Source of the DNA: Hyalella azteca
Taxonomy: Eukaryota; Arthropoda; Malacostraca; Amphipoda; Hyalellidae
DNA length: 64,000 nucleotides
Direction: 5' to 3'
NCBI RefSeq assembly: GCF_000764305.2
Contig: NW_025931444.1
Span: 62,001 to 126,000 of the forward strand
The position numbers and the translations under genes were made by a program. The notes beneath the pieces are model-generated. The model was not told where the DNA came from and ran no database searches. It saw only the letters and a list, made by a program, of their open reading frames with translations. Below, piece by piece: positions 1 to 9,009 of this stretch (the first letter of the stretch is position 1; every line of letters begins with the position of its first letter).

Positions 1-542
1 TGGTGCACAAAATATTTTTTTTACTACAGACCTTAGCAGAAGTAACTTTTAAAAATATTGTTTTTTACCATTTTTTTCAGGAATTTTGCAAAGCTAGTAA
101 ATGTAGTAATTTTGAACTTCCTTTATACTACATAGATAGGAAAAATGTTGATGTTTATGCCACTATATTTAGTTATACAATATTCCAATTAGTTTTGCTA
201 CTAAAACAGTTTTACGCCATGTTGGAGGACTGTCCCGAGTTACTCCGCCCGTCCCGAGTAGCCCCGGTTCACGGTATATGCCAACCCTGAAGGCTGGTTA
301 TTTTTTACTTTTGACTTTTTGCATTCAAAATGACTGCAATTTAATCATCACTGTAATGATTTTACATTAGATATTTGTACAAAAATTAAATTCAGAATTC
401 ATAAAACATATCACACATATGTGGCTTCAAATTGCTTTATCCTGACTTGAAAGGTGTCACTTTCATTATGCTAATAACCACTTAATATGATAAGTAGACA
501 AATTCCCCATTGAATATGACAATGTTATTTTTCTTTCCTAAG
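1..542. other. Upstream non-coding region with transposon-like remnant
   Basis: AT-rich sequence with no supported gene. Around 230-275 there are two GTCCCGAGT copies followed by AGCCCCGG. The same GTCCCGAGTAGCCCCG string recurs at 4225-4240 inside a long inverted repeat, so this is probably a remnant of the same mobile-element family. The remainder is probably promoter-side sequence or a 5' intron of feo. Confidence 0.4.
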
Positions 543-788
543 GAAATAAACTTAAAAGGACAAGCTATTTGAGGTTTGAAATATTTGGAGTGAATCAATT
601 GGAATTAATGTAAGAAAATGTCAGCATCATTCAGTAGGGTTGGGGATGAAGGACTCAATGAGTCCCTGTTGGAACAGCAGGCATCCTACATGGAGGATAT
701 GCAGTGCCTGCTTACCAAGCTACATCAGCTATGGAATGAAGTTGGATTTTCTACATCGGATCAGCTCAAACGAATTGCTGATCTCAAG
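543..788 (+). CDS. feo: feo exon 1 (5' UTR 543-617 plus first coding exon 618-788)
   Basis: The ATG at 618 opens a 57-codon exon ending in ADLK, followed by the donor GTACAG at 789. A stop codon lies in frame at 606-608, so translation cannot begin earlier in this exon. A good acceptor (pyrimidine tract ending in AG at 541-542) suggests the exon starts at 543 and that another 5' non-coding exon lies upstream, outside or near the window edge. The peptide contains the family's N-terminal CLLTKLHQLWNEVG segment, part of the dimerisation region. Confidence 0.82.
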
Positions 789-3700
789 GTACAGAATTTA
801 GCTTTCAGCTGTGTGTGTGTGTCTTCTGACTGAACTACAGTTTATTCATTACTGTGTGTGCATTGAAAGTTTTTGTGATCAAGGGACTAACTTGTCTTTT
901 CAACTAACAATACTAATTTCCAACAGACTTCAATTAATTAAACAGTGGTAGCTTTTCATTGAACATTTCTAAATTTGAATTCTTGTTATAATACGTATGT
1001 ATTAAAAATTTAACTTGTACACTCATCTTTGCATATGTTATTATTGATTTTTTCTACTTTTAACAGAATCGCGTTAGAGAGTTTTATGCTGAGGAGAAGG
1101 CTCACAAGAAGATGCTCATTGATGAAGTTGAAGAAAAATCAAAAGAAGTCTTCACATTATCAAAGGTATGTTTGATAACATTCTCAAATTGTGTGATTCA
1201 TGTTGAGTATTTTTACTATGTTATAATTATTTTTTTTTGCTAAGCTAAATAAAAAGGGGTCTAAATGTTTTAGATTACATTAACAACACTAGTAATTTTA
1301 TTACCTTGCTAATATTCATTATTTGTATTTAGTTTTTTTGTAATTTAAAACCTATATATGACATGTTTGCTTGAATCATACTCTTCATTTGGAAGTCTAC
1401 TCAATAATGCCATCCACAGGTGATGAGCCTTAAGTGGATATAATCTCTGAAAATAATAAAATTATAATTAAAATTTCTCGTGGATTTCCATGGGAAATTC
1501 AGTTCTTTCTATTCCCATGCCAAGATATGGATTGTTTTTCAATCAATGCTATATACACTGTCATTAGCATTTGTTTTCCCTACAGGAACTGGGAGTATAT
1601 GCAGACGAGCTTTACACCAATGACAGCCTCTCCCTCCTGCAAATGGATCAGCACCTGAGCCATCGCCTCCAGTCCCTCAGGCAGGAGGTCTCCAGCAGAC
1701 GCAAACATCTACAAAAGCTGCTCAAAGAAGAAGAGGTGATTATTTTTTAATAAATTATTAATTAGGTAACTAATTGTCACATAACATTTTTATTATCAGA
1801 AATATTCTAAAGACTTTTTTACCCAAATTAACATGTTTCAATTTCTGACATTGCTGTATACAGCCACATTCATATTTGTTTTTATGATTCTTATGGTTTA
1901 GTTGTCCTTGCCATCAACTCTAGTCTGATTAAAATTGTTCCTGTTCTAAATTGATAAGTAACTAATTCTGCATAAATTTAATAAGCTCAACTAAATTTTT
2001 CTCATGTTACAATAGTGTAAAACAATCAAATTGAGTTTTGGTCTAGAACTTCATCTGTACTTTGCTTAAAGGAATTGTGTTCTGAGTTGCTGGAAGAGGT
2101 CTCGTCTCCTTGTGCTGGCACGGTGCCAAGCAAAGAGGAAATTGCCAGCGTACAGCGCAGAATCAACACTCTGACGCAGGAGAAGGTGAGGGCTGCAAGT
2201 GGTAAACAAGAACTTTGATTGGAAATATTTTCATTGCTTTCAAAGGTGCCGTGATTGATTTGAAATTATCCCAAAGTGGTTTTGCAAGTTTGCCATTGAA
2301 TTTGAACAAAGTTGCCATTACAATTTCAGGTAAACTAAATTAATGTATTATTGCACTGGTAGAAAGATTTATATACTTATTGCAATGTTCTAATTCTATT
2401 TTTCAATTACTGCAAAATAATATCTTGTTTCTTACATATGAATTATTTTCGAATTTTCTTATTTCACTTTATTTATTTTCTTAGAAAATATTGGAGACTT
2501 AATGATATTTCATTGAATTCAGTGGAATGATATCATAATCACTTCCACAGAAACATCGTCTACACACATTCCGCACGCTCAAGGAGCAGATCTCGGAATT
2601 GATGGCTGAGTTGGACCAGCCTGCAAACAGCAGCTTCCCCACGAACATCATTCACTCAAACGAAGGCCTTGTTACACTTTCCCTTCACAACCTTGACGCC
2701 ATGAAACGTCTCAAGTCTGATCTCAGTGCCAAGGTAATCTAAATGCCAGGGTTGGCGATTTTTTTGACTTTAAAAAAAAAATAAAAAAAAATAAAAAATC
2801 GATGATTTTTTTGATTTTTTCATTATTTTTTTTATTTTTTTGATTTTTTCAGCTTTTTTGTCTTTTTTGAGGTGTTATTTTTTATGTTGCAATTAGCCTA
2901 CTAACAATAACAGTATATGGATCATAATGGATGGCTAAAAAGGGCACTTATTGCCTCCAATAATGGCCAACAGGCCAAGGTGGTGTTTACCACNNNNNNN
3001 NNNNNNNNNNNNNNNNNNNNNNNNNNNNNNNNNNNNNNNNNNNNNNNNNNNNNNNNNNNNNNNNNNNNNNNNNNNNNNNNNNNNNNNNNNNNNNNNNNNN
3101 NNNNNNNNNNNNNNNNNNNNNNNNNNNNNNNNNNNNNNNNNNNNNNNNNNNNNNNNNNNNNNNNNNNNNNNNNNNNNNNNNNNNNNNNNNNNNNNNNNNN
3201 NNNNNNNNNNNNNNNNNNNNNNNNNNNNNNNNNNNNNNNNNNNNNNCAGATGGTATGTTGATGGATATGGACATATGGACAGTGATATGGTAATATCACA
3301 TCAATAATACAGTAATGTATTGATATAGTAATTTCATATCAATAAAGGAAAAACACGTAAAAATTGCAGAAAATGTCATTTATTCTACAACAAGGCCTAC
3401 ATTGTCTACAAAGGAAGAGGAGGGCGTTGGATTACTGTTACTAATGAACCAGTACACTTTGCATGCTTCAAACATTTTAAATTAAGTTTTATTTCAAGTG
3501 TTTTGAATTACCCCATTTCCAGCCACTGTGCAGAGAGTGGATGAATATTGCAACTTTGCAAGATCTTTGGCAATGCTTCAGTAGCACAATTTATGCCTTC
3601 AGAAGATCTTGCCAACACATTTAGATTGAAATTCTTGCTTTTAATATATTTGTCAGTCTTCAGCCAACTATTTAGAAAGAAGTAAGTTTTCCAGTACTTT

Positions 3701-6700
3701 GGATGGATCAGGATACAGTGAAGCTTTTCCAGATGTCAGTTGCGATGAGTTCCCGCCAAAATATCCTAGGCAAATGTAAACAACAAGTTTACAATTGCAT
3801 AGTTGCGGTCACATTAGAGCAGTCAGACTGCATTATCATTTATCACATGTTCAGTTGACACTTGCTGTACAATCAGACTGTTTTTATTTGTGTCTGGCAC
3901 CTTACAAATAGCATATAAAATTTTTTCAGAGAAGCCATAGGGTAGCCTTCACAAAGACCTTCAAAATGAGCCCAAATTCATTTATAAAATGTTTCATTTA
4001 TTAACAAAAAACACTACAAATCATCAATTTTTTACCTGTTGGATGGTACTGTCAACTGGGGCTACTTGGGACAATTTTGAACATTTTTCATTCATAACTT
4101 CTTACCATGAAACATTTCATAAATAAGTTTATTCTCATTTCAAAGCTCTTTGCGAGGGCTATTGCATGGCTTCTCCAAAAAAAATTCCATATGCTATTCG
4201 TAAGGTGCCATTAGCAAAAAAAGTGTCCCGAGTAGCCCCGTCAAATAGAACTACTTGGGACACTTGGAATAAAACTTAATTTTAAAACATTTGAAGCATG
4301 CAGAGTGTACTCATACCAGGGTTGGCGATTTTTTTTTATTTTTTTTAAAAAATCAAAAAAATCAATGATTTTTTTATTTTATCATGATTTTTTTGATTTT
4401 TTCAACTTTTTTGTCTTTTTGAAGTGTAATTTTTTATGTTGCAATTAGCCTATTAACAATAACAGTACCGTATATGGATCATAATGGATGGCTAAAAAGG
4501 GCACTTATTGCCTTCAATAATGGCCAACAGGCCAAGGTGGTGTTTACCACTTAGGGATTATTGGGTAAACAATTATTGGTACTGTCTATTCATTAGCTTT
4601 GTAAAGTTTGTATGAAGCAAGGTAATAAGCTAAATATTGACCATTTAACTGGCTTCAATATACAAAAACACTTCAGGAATGCAGATCTTCTAAACATTGA
4701 AGAGTCACATAACAGATAGGTAGCTGATAGCACAGTGCACAGCACTATCAATAGATCCACTAGTTTTATGTCCTAAACCTTACCCGAGAGTGGAAACGAG
4801 AAGTTCGCGTTCCACCTCCCACGAGTTTCAACGAGCTAATGACTAAGGCTACCTACGCTTACTTATTGGCTACGTATCTGCTGACGTGACGCAGCGGACC
4901 AATGAAGATTGGCCGCTGTTGCCATGCCTGATGAATTTCCTCTACATGCTCATTATAGCACTGTATGATTTTGATGTTTCTCATTTTGCAGCAAACGGCA
5001 AGAGCGGCTCAGTTGGAGCAGGAGGCTCGTCTGGGTACCAAGTCGACACTGAAGAAGCGCGGTGCTAACACCACAACCTCGCGCCGTCCTAACTACAGCT
5101 CGACCTCTTCTGCTTCTCACCGCACTGCTCTCTCTTGCCTCTCGCCCACCAAGGTATGAACAACGAGGCTTTCGCATTCTGAGTGACTGGTAGAGCTTTA
5201 TGTATGAGTCCCAAGTCGAAAAAAGGGATGTAAGGAACGAAACTTCAAAAATCAGGAGACTGAGACTAGAATGATTGTTCTCGCGGTTTGCCTAGCAAGG
5301 ACCGAAAACCCGCCCATGTATCAACCTTCTAACGTCATTCTCATAGGTCGGAATTGAACTAGCTGTGCTAATTCCCAAATTCGATTTTGTTGCAAATTCA
5401 TTCATGTAAACAATTATCCATCTTGTAGCTGTTTCTACTCATAGTTATCAGGCTACCAAAAATCGTTGCAATGGCCTCCCATACTACTTATGTACCATAC
5501 ATCTTGCATGTAATTTAGTCTAGTACAATCTATATGTATACTCGAGCTTCTTGTAGTGTAACATCCCTAATTTTCGAAAGCCTTCTAACCAGTTAACTCT
5601 AATTTGTGGTTTGCGAAGAGATTTCAGTAACATGAAGAACATTCTTTCAGCTGATGAAAATAGTTTTGTGTATAATCGAACTGTAAAAGTTTTTGGCCTT
5701 CGTTATATATGCTTCATCATTATCGTTAAAAAATTTGTTCTTGCTCAGGTCTTCACTGAAAAGATTATTATGGGCGGTAGATAAATTTGAACTGTTAAAA
5801 TAGACATTTGATCACTATTAATTTGAGTTTCATAATCAAATTTTTGAGATTTTCCAGAGTCAACGAAGAGGCCTAACAGAGAACAACACTCCCAGACCCA
5901 GTGGTCGTCGCGATGTAACTCGCCGTCAGTCGCGACGTCTGCGTGCCAAAGGCGCCGCCACCAACAGCTCCTCCAACAGCTCTGCTATTCTCTCCACCTA
6001 TTCCCAGTTTGAGGTGACTTGATTTAACCATCTGGACCTGGTTTTGTTTCGGTTCTTGAGTGTTCTATTTACTGCTTTAACGATTACATTCGTCTTATTC
6101 TTCTGAACCTCTCAATTTTTCTTGTTTGCTCTTTTGAATCTGTTAAACATATCGGTTTCAGATTTACAATTTTGTTATTGTTCATTTTAAAAGCGTTTCA
6201 GCTGTTTATTTGTTGGAAGAGCTTTTGATTGAATGGTTCAACTTTTTACTGGAATTTAGTGTAAGTAAATCGCTGCTTTTACTGGTTTCTTGGATTATTT
6301 TTATTTTTTAGGCTGATTTAAGAAAGACCGCTTTTTTGTGTTGTTCTTTTATTTCCTTGGGACTTTATTCTCTTCTGTCCTGTATTTACTTTAATTGGGT
6401 GCGCTATTTAGGAAGAAACTCCTGAAATGACGAGCAGCTCGAAGCTTTTCAACATCACCCAGAGGAAGAAGCGCTTTCAACGTATCCCTCGGACACACAC
6501 GGACGCACAAGACTCGTATTTTATGCAAACGACTTGTAGTAGCACTGAGGAAAATAATTCCACAATAAAAATAATACCGTCCTCAAGAAAGCGTCGTCGT
6601 CGCTCGTCGTCACACGAAGAAAATAATACCAGCGACGAGCTAACTAATCTAGCCAGCACAATGGACTCCGCCGCTAGCAAACCTCTGGCTGGTCAAGTGT

Positions 6701-9009
6701 TCGTCGACAGCCATGCTTCATCGAGCGATTTTGAGAAATGTTCCTCTGTTTTGTTGTCTTGTGACAGCCAGAGCAGTACAAACATCCCGCGTATTTCACT
6801 GTCTAACAGAACGAATAAACGGAACCTGAAATTAATTCCAAATAAGACGGATTTCAAAAAAGTTACGCCCCTTGCCACTGTTAAAAAGTGGAGCAGCTCC
6901 CTACAATTGAGTCATACCAATGTCAGGAAGCCGATGGCTTTAGTTACTGCTCATAAGTGGAGCAGTTCCCAACAATTAAGTGGTGCATCTGGCATAACTG
7001 GTTCCCGTCACACTCTGCCTCCGAAGCCTCCTAATTCTACTAAAAAGGCGGCCGCATCTGCTCGCTTACGGCTGGCAAATGTGCTCTAATACAGTCACCG
7101 TCTTGGTAAATATGTTTTGTCTTAAATGTCACGGCATCTCATCTACTTGTTGCTTTCATCGTTTTGTGGTGTTGGTCCAATTATAAAGTAGCCAATTCAA
7201 AAACGATAAATTAATCACTAATCTGCGCTGAAAAATTTATTGCATATCTAACTAGTAGGTTGAGCAGTCTTTCCTTTTTTTTGCGCTGATTACGGTAAAA
7301 ATAGCGAAAGAATTGTGACTCAAGTCTGCCTGTTGTTGATTCCAGGCCTCTCAACACATTCGTTGGGGTTCCGTTTTTCTGTCTGTTAGAGGGATAGTAA
7401 TTTGCTTCCTAGATGTTTCAACATCTAATTGAGTATTTCTATCTTAATTACTACCCATAGTTAGATTTTTTTTTACCTTAGTAGTTAGTTCAACCTTTTC
7501 CGGGAGCCGAGCTGGTAACTGGCTTTGCGTTTCGGTTTTTGAGCTAACTCTTCCATGCCTCTGTGTACGTATTATCGTCGATTACAAGCACGTATCTAAC
7601 GATAAAATGCCGCTAGAATGCATTCGCTGGTCTCCATTTGAACTTGCATGAAGTATATATATATATTCCCGTATTAATCTTCATACAGGTACTTCATACA
7701 TCCTTTGATCCTAATGGATGTTCGTTCTATTATCGTCTCCAGTTATGGAAACCTTTGCATCATTACGAAGCTGAAATTTTTTCGTTAGTTAGTACGACTG
7801 AATAGCTAATGATTTTGTAGCTAAAAAAATTTGTCTTTTCAATTTATGCGAAAACTTTGATCACGACTAGGACCATTTTCATCGCCAAATAATCTTCGGA
7901 TATTTCCTTTTGAAGTTTCAACATTTGTCAGTTGAACATTTTGTGCGTCGCGGTGATTTGACAATAGAGCCCTTAGTTGCTCGTGTCAAGAAATGGATGG
8001 ACCTAAGTTGTTAGAATACAGAAGTTTGGTTTTACATCATTAGCTATCATCACGCGTTTCTTTTTTCTTTTGAGTAGTTGTACTTTGGCATACATTTAAC
8101 TCTAAAAAAATATTCTTAGTAATGTATTTATCTGTGTAGGTAACCCATCCACTACTTCTTGTATTGTAGTGTCGGTGCTCTCACAAAAATTTCACTCTTC
8201 ATAGATCCCATGGCTAGTTACATTCAAGCTAAAATCCAATTGAATTAACTCTTTTATACGTGTCCATAACTGAAAAATCAGCCATGTATTGATTATGAAC
8301 AAAGTCTTATAAGTTGTGTTCGAATTATAATCTTGTTTTCAGCTGATAATAAAAGCACTACGGTTATTAATTTTAAATTGTAGCTGTATATATCTTCTTG
8401 ACTATATCAATTATCGCCAATCCAATTTTTTCTATTTTATGCAGCAAATTTTTTCTTACTTTTCACCACAATTTTGGTAGTTGAACTTCAAACTGTTTTT
8501 GCAAAATTTTATCGAGATTGTGTTTCCAGGAGAATATCGCCGTGCGTTCACAAGAGGATCAGGTGCGTTCCTCAATTCTGCCGTCACCAGTGAGCGCTCG
8601 TCCACTGAAGTCTTCCTTGCTCGTGTGCCGCTCCCCGTACGGCGGCACGACGCCCGCTACGTCATCCAGGATCCATCGCGCCCCTGCAACCATGCCGAGG
8701 CTTATGCGTCCTCCAGCGACACTACCAAGGGTAGCTCTTCTTCCTCCTACCCAACGCGGCTCCCCTCGCACTCCTCGCAACATCTCTACCTTGACCCGGA
8801 CTGCAGCCTCCGCTTCAGTACGTCGCAATGCGTCTTACTTGGGTCGCCATAATGCATCCAAGGCGACGTACGGACAGTCGCCTAGTCTTGCGACGCCTAG
8901 AACACAAACTAAGCGACGTTCCATTCGTCTCGACGCATCAAAATCTGTGGCTCACAACGCTGCTCGCCTCACTACTCCTGCCAAAAATAAACTTCAATTC
9001 CTCATGTGA
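618..9009 (+). CDS. feo: PRC1/Ase1/MAP65-family midzone microtubule bundler (fascetto-like), multi-exon, core exons missing
   Basis: Proteins of this family dimerise and crosslink antiparallel microtubules in the anaphase spindle midzone and recruit cytokinesis factors. Visible exons are 618-788, 1067-1165, 1586-1735, 2072-2185, 2551-2733, 4992-5153 and 5858-6013, then 6412-7089 or 8530-9009. The first five give 239 residues that align through their length with the N-terminal rod of human PRC1: a CLLTKLHQLW segment, a SKELGVYADEL segment, ELCSELLEE, and a SLHNLDAMKRL segment just before the spectrin domain. Exon 5858-6013 ends in STYSQFE, close to the STYSEF motif in the human tail. Roughly 250 residues of the conserved spectrin/microtubule-binding fold are not present; an N-gap lies where they belong. 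All visible introns are phase 0. The start at 618 is supported by an in-frame stop at 606-608. The tail has SP/TP sites (LSPTK, NTPRP) and basic clusters. The family call is strong; the gene as assembled is incomplete. Confidence 0.88.
1067..1165 (+). CDS. feo: feo exon 2
   Basis: These 33 codons begin NRVREFYAEEK and end FTLSK. They are flanked by an acceptor ending TTTTAACAG and the donor GTATGT. Phase is 0 at both ends. The charged heptad-like content fits the N-terminal coiled rod of PRC1 proteins. Confidence 0.85.
1586..1735 (+). CDS. feo: feo exon 3
   Basis: Fifty codons begin ELGVYADEL and end LLKEEE, between an acceptor ending TTCCCTACAG and the donor GTGATT. Phase is 0 at both ends. 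The joined SKELGV sequence across the exon 2/3 junction matches the family pattern, which confirms the splice. Confidence 0.86.
2072..2185 (+). CDS. feo: feo exon 4
   Basis: Thirty-eight codons begin ELCSELLEEV and end LTQEK, between an acceptor ending TGCTTAAAG and the donor GTGAGG. Phase is 0 at both ends. ELCSELLEE corresponds to the ELCEIL segment of human PRC1. The VPSKEEIASVQRRIN segment corresponds to the VPSLEELNQF region there. Confidence 0.87.
2551..2733 (+). CDS. feo: feo exon 5, last exon before the missing core
   Basis: Sixty-one codons begin KHRLHTFRTL and end LKSDLSAK, between an acceptor ending ACTTCCACAG and the donor GTAATC. The phase is 0. It encodes the end of the rod, just before the point where the spectrin fold should start in the family. 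The next exon recognisable in the window is at 4992 and belongs to the C-terminal tail. Confidence 0.87.
2747..2993. repeat. Dispersed repeat copy 1, truncated by the assembly gap
   Basis: It starts CAGGGTTGGCGATTTTTTT, runs through a poly-A/T low-complexity part, then about 110 bp ending AAGGTGGTGTTTACCAC right at the gap edge. Its last part differs from copy 2 at only a few positions. The CAGGGTTGGC start resembles a hAT-type terminal inverted repeat, but no transposase or target duplication is visible, so the class is uncertain. Confidence 0.7.
2994..3246. other. Assembly gap (253 N)
   Basis: An unbroken run of N. The left flank is the interior of a dispersed repeat and the right flank (CAGATGGTATGTTG...) is different sequence. 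The contigs were therefore probably broken by repeat ambiguity, and the stated size may be arbitrary. Confidence 0.98.
3451..4311. mobile_element. Long imperfect inverted repeat (foldback or palindromic transposon remnant)
   Basis: Two arm pairs are nested. The outer pair is 3451-3500 (AGTACACTTTGCATGCTTCA...) against the reverse complement of 4261-4311. The inner pair is 3895-3997 (TGGCACCTTACAAATAGCAT...) against the reverse complement of 4106-4210. The left arm has about 390 bp between the pairs and the right arm only about 50 bp, so one side gained or lost sequence. The right side also contains a small hairpin at 4223-4263 (GTGTCCCGAGTAG / CTACTTGGGACAC). No coding frame is visible. Confidence 0.7.
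4317..4550. repeat. Dispersed repeat copy 2
   Basis: This is the direct-orientation second copy of the repeat at 2747, with the same CAGGGTTGGCGATTTTTTT start, T/A-rich middle and TGGATGGCTAAAAAGGGCAC tail. It continues past the point where copy 1 meets the N-gap (TTAGGGATTATTGG...). The continuation therefore shows what probably lies under the left edge of the gap. Confidence 0.7.
4865..4912. promoter_or_regulatory. CCAAT/CRE-like motif cluster inside feo intron
   Basis: In under 50 bp there are ATTGG at 4865-4869, TGACGT at 4882-4887, CCAAT at 4899-4903 and ATTGG at 4908-4912. The stretch is richer in GC than its surroundings and ends 79 bp before exon 4992. Clustered CCAAT boxes are typical of NF-Y-driven promoters. 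This could be an internal promoter or chance; no transcription evidence is available. Confidence 0.25.
4992..5153 (+). CDS. feo: feo exon 6 of those visible, start of the basic C-terminal tail
   Basis: Fifty-four codons begin QTARAAQLEQEARLG and end CLSPTK, between an acceptor ending CTCATTTTGCAG and the donor GTATGA. Phase is 0. The STLKKRGANTTT segment corresponds to the basic stretch after the spectrin fold (SKRRG in human PRC1), where nuclear-localisation and CDK sites sit. SPTK at the exon end is a candidate CDK site. Composition turns rich in Ser, Thr and Arg, typical of a disordered tail. Confidence 0.8.
5154..5857 (+). other. feo intron between tail exons
   Basis: A 704-bp AT-rich GT-AG intron, with donor GTATGA and acceptor ending ATTTTCCAG. 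I see no gene or repeat in it. The next intron (6014-6411, 398 bp) is similar. Confidence 0.75.
5858..6013 (+). CDS. feo: feo exon 7 of those visible, basic tail ending in STYSQFE
   Basis: Fifty-two codons begin SQRRGLTENNTPRP and end STYSQFE, between an acceptor ending GATTTTCCAG and the donor GTGACT. Phase is 0. The exon is very Arg-rich (GRRDVTRRQSRRLRAKG). It ends in the short motif also found in the human PRC1 tail (STYSEF). NTPRP is a candidate proline-directed phosphorylation site. It can be joined in frame to either terminal exon below. Confidence 0.8.
6412..7089 (+). CDS. feo: feo alternative terminal exon A
   Basis: This frame is open from the acceptor ending GCGCTATTTAG (AG at 6410-6411) to a TAA at 7087-7089, giving 225 residues that begin EETPEMTSSSK. 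Phase 0 matches exon 7. It is a low-complexity Ser/Thr/Lys/Arg tail with a strong basic cluster (SSRKRRRRSSS) near 6588-6618. It also has an internally repeated motif, KWSSSLQLS then KWSSSQQLS, at about 6888-6912 and 6954-6983. An AATAAA at 8348 could end this isoform before exon B. I see no known domain. Coding status rests on the long open frame and the splice phase. Confidence 0.65.
   Translation, partial: EETPEMTSSSKLFNITQRKKRFQRIPRTHTDAQDSYFMQTTCSSTEENNSTIKIIPSSRKRRRRSSSHEENNTSDELTNLASTMDSAASKPLAGQVFVDSHASSSDFEKCSSVLLSCDSQSSTNIPRISLSNRTNKRNLKLIPNKTDFKKVTPLATVKKWSSSLQLSHTNVRKPMALVTAHKWSSSQQLSGASGITGSRHTLPPKPPNSTKKAAASARLRLANVL
7090..8529 (+). other. 3' UTR of terminal exon A / intron before terminal exon B
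   Basis: AT-rich and non-coding. It would be 3' UTR in the isoform using exon A and part of an intron in the isoform using exon B. A short TA run lies at about 7654-7665. No other structure was noticed apart from the poly(A) signal at 8348. Confidence 0.6.
8348..8353 (+). terminator. Candidate poly(A) signal for feo isoform A
   Basis: AATAAA lies 1.26 kb after the exon A stop and 177 bp before exon B starts. This is the layout expected for alternative terminal exons. Confidence 0.35.
8530..9009 (+). CDS. feo: feo alternative terminal exon B
   Basis: This frame is open from the acceptor ending TTGTGTTTCCAG to a TGA at 9007-9009, giving 159 residues that begin ENIAVRSQEDQ. Phase 0 allows direct joining to exon 7, skipping exon A. 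The peptide is Arg/Ser/Pro/Ala-rich, with RGSPRTPRN, LATPRTQTKRR and TTPAKNK near its C-terminus, like other PRC1 tails. GC content is clearly higher than in the flanking non-coding DNA, which supports coding. An AATAAA at 10382 is a candidate end. A second open frame over 8481-8852 is judged a shadow. Confidence 0.65.
   Translation, partial: ENIAVRSQEDQVRSSILPSPVSARPLKSSLLVCRSPYGGTTPATSSRIHRAPATMPRLMRPPATLPRVALLPPTQRGSPRTPRNISTLTRTAASASVRRNASYLGRHNASKATYGQSPSLATPRTQTKRRSIRLDASKSVAHNAARLTTPAKNKLQFLM

Larger units (their letters stand above)
789..2550 (+). other. Introns 1-4 of feo
   Basis: The four introns (789-1066, 1166-1585, 1736-2071, 2186-2550) are short, AT-rich and have standard GT-AG ends. 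A TG run lies at the start of intron 1 (about 811-824). I see no RNA gene or nested ORF in them. Confidence 0.75.
2734..4991 (+). other. feo intron(s) with assembly gap and nested repeats
   Basis: This interval separates rod exon 5 from tail exon 6 and should contain the spectrin-fold exons, but none is recognisable in any frame. It holds one copy of a dispersed repeat (2747-2993), a 253-base run of N (2994-3246), a long imperfect inverted repeat (3451-4311), a second copy of the dispersed repeat (4317-4550) and a CCAAT-rich stretch (4865-4912). Confidence 0.75.

Noticed and set aside
2917..3307. ORFs spanning the N-run
   Set aside because: Open only because unknown bases cannot contain stops.
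6477..6878. Minus-strand ORFs over terminal exon A
   Set aside because: Shadow frames of the plus-strand Ser/Arg-rich exon; no family features.
8481..8852. 123-codon ORF overlapping terminal exon B in another frame
   Set aside because: The frame that joins exon 7 in phase 0 is longer and runs to a stop with TP/SP and basic motifs like the family tail.
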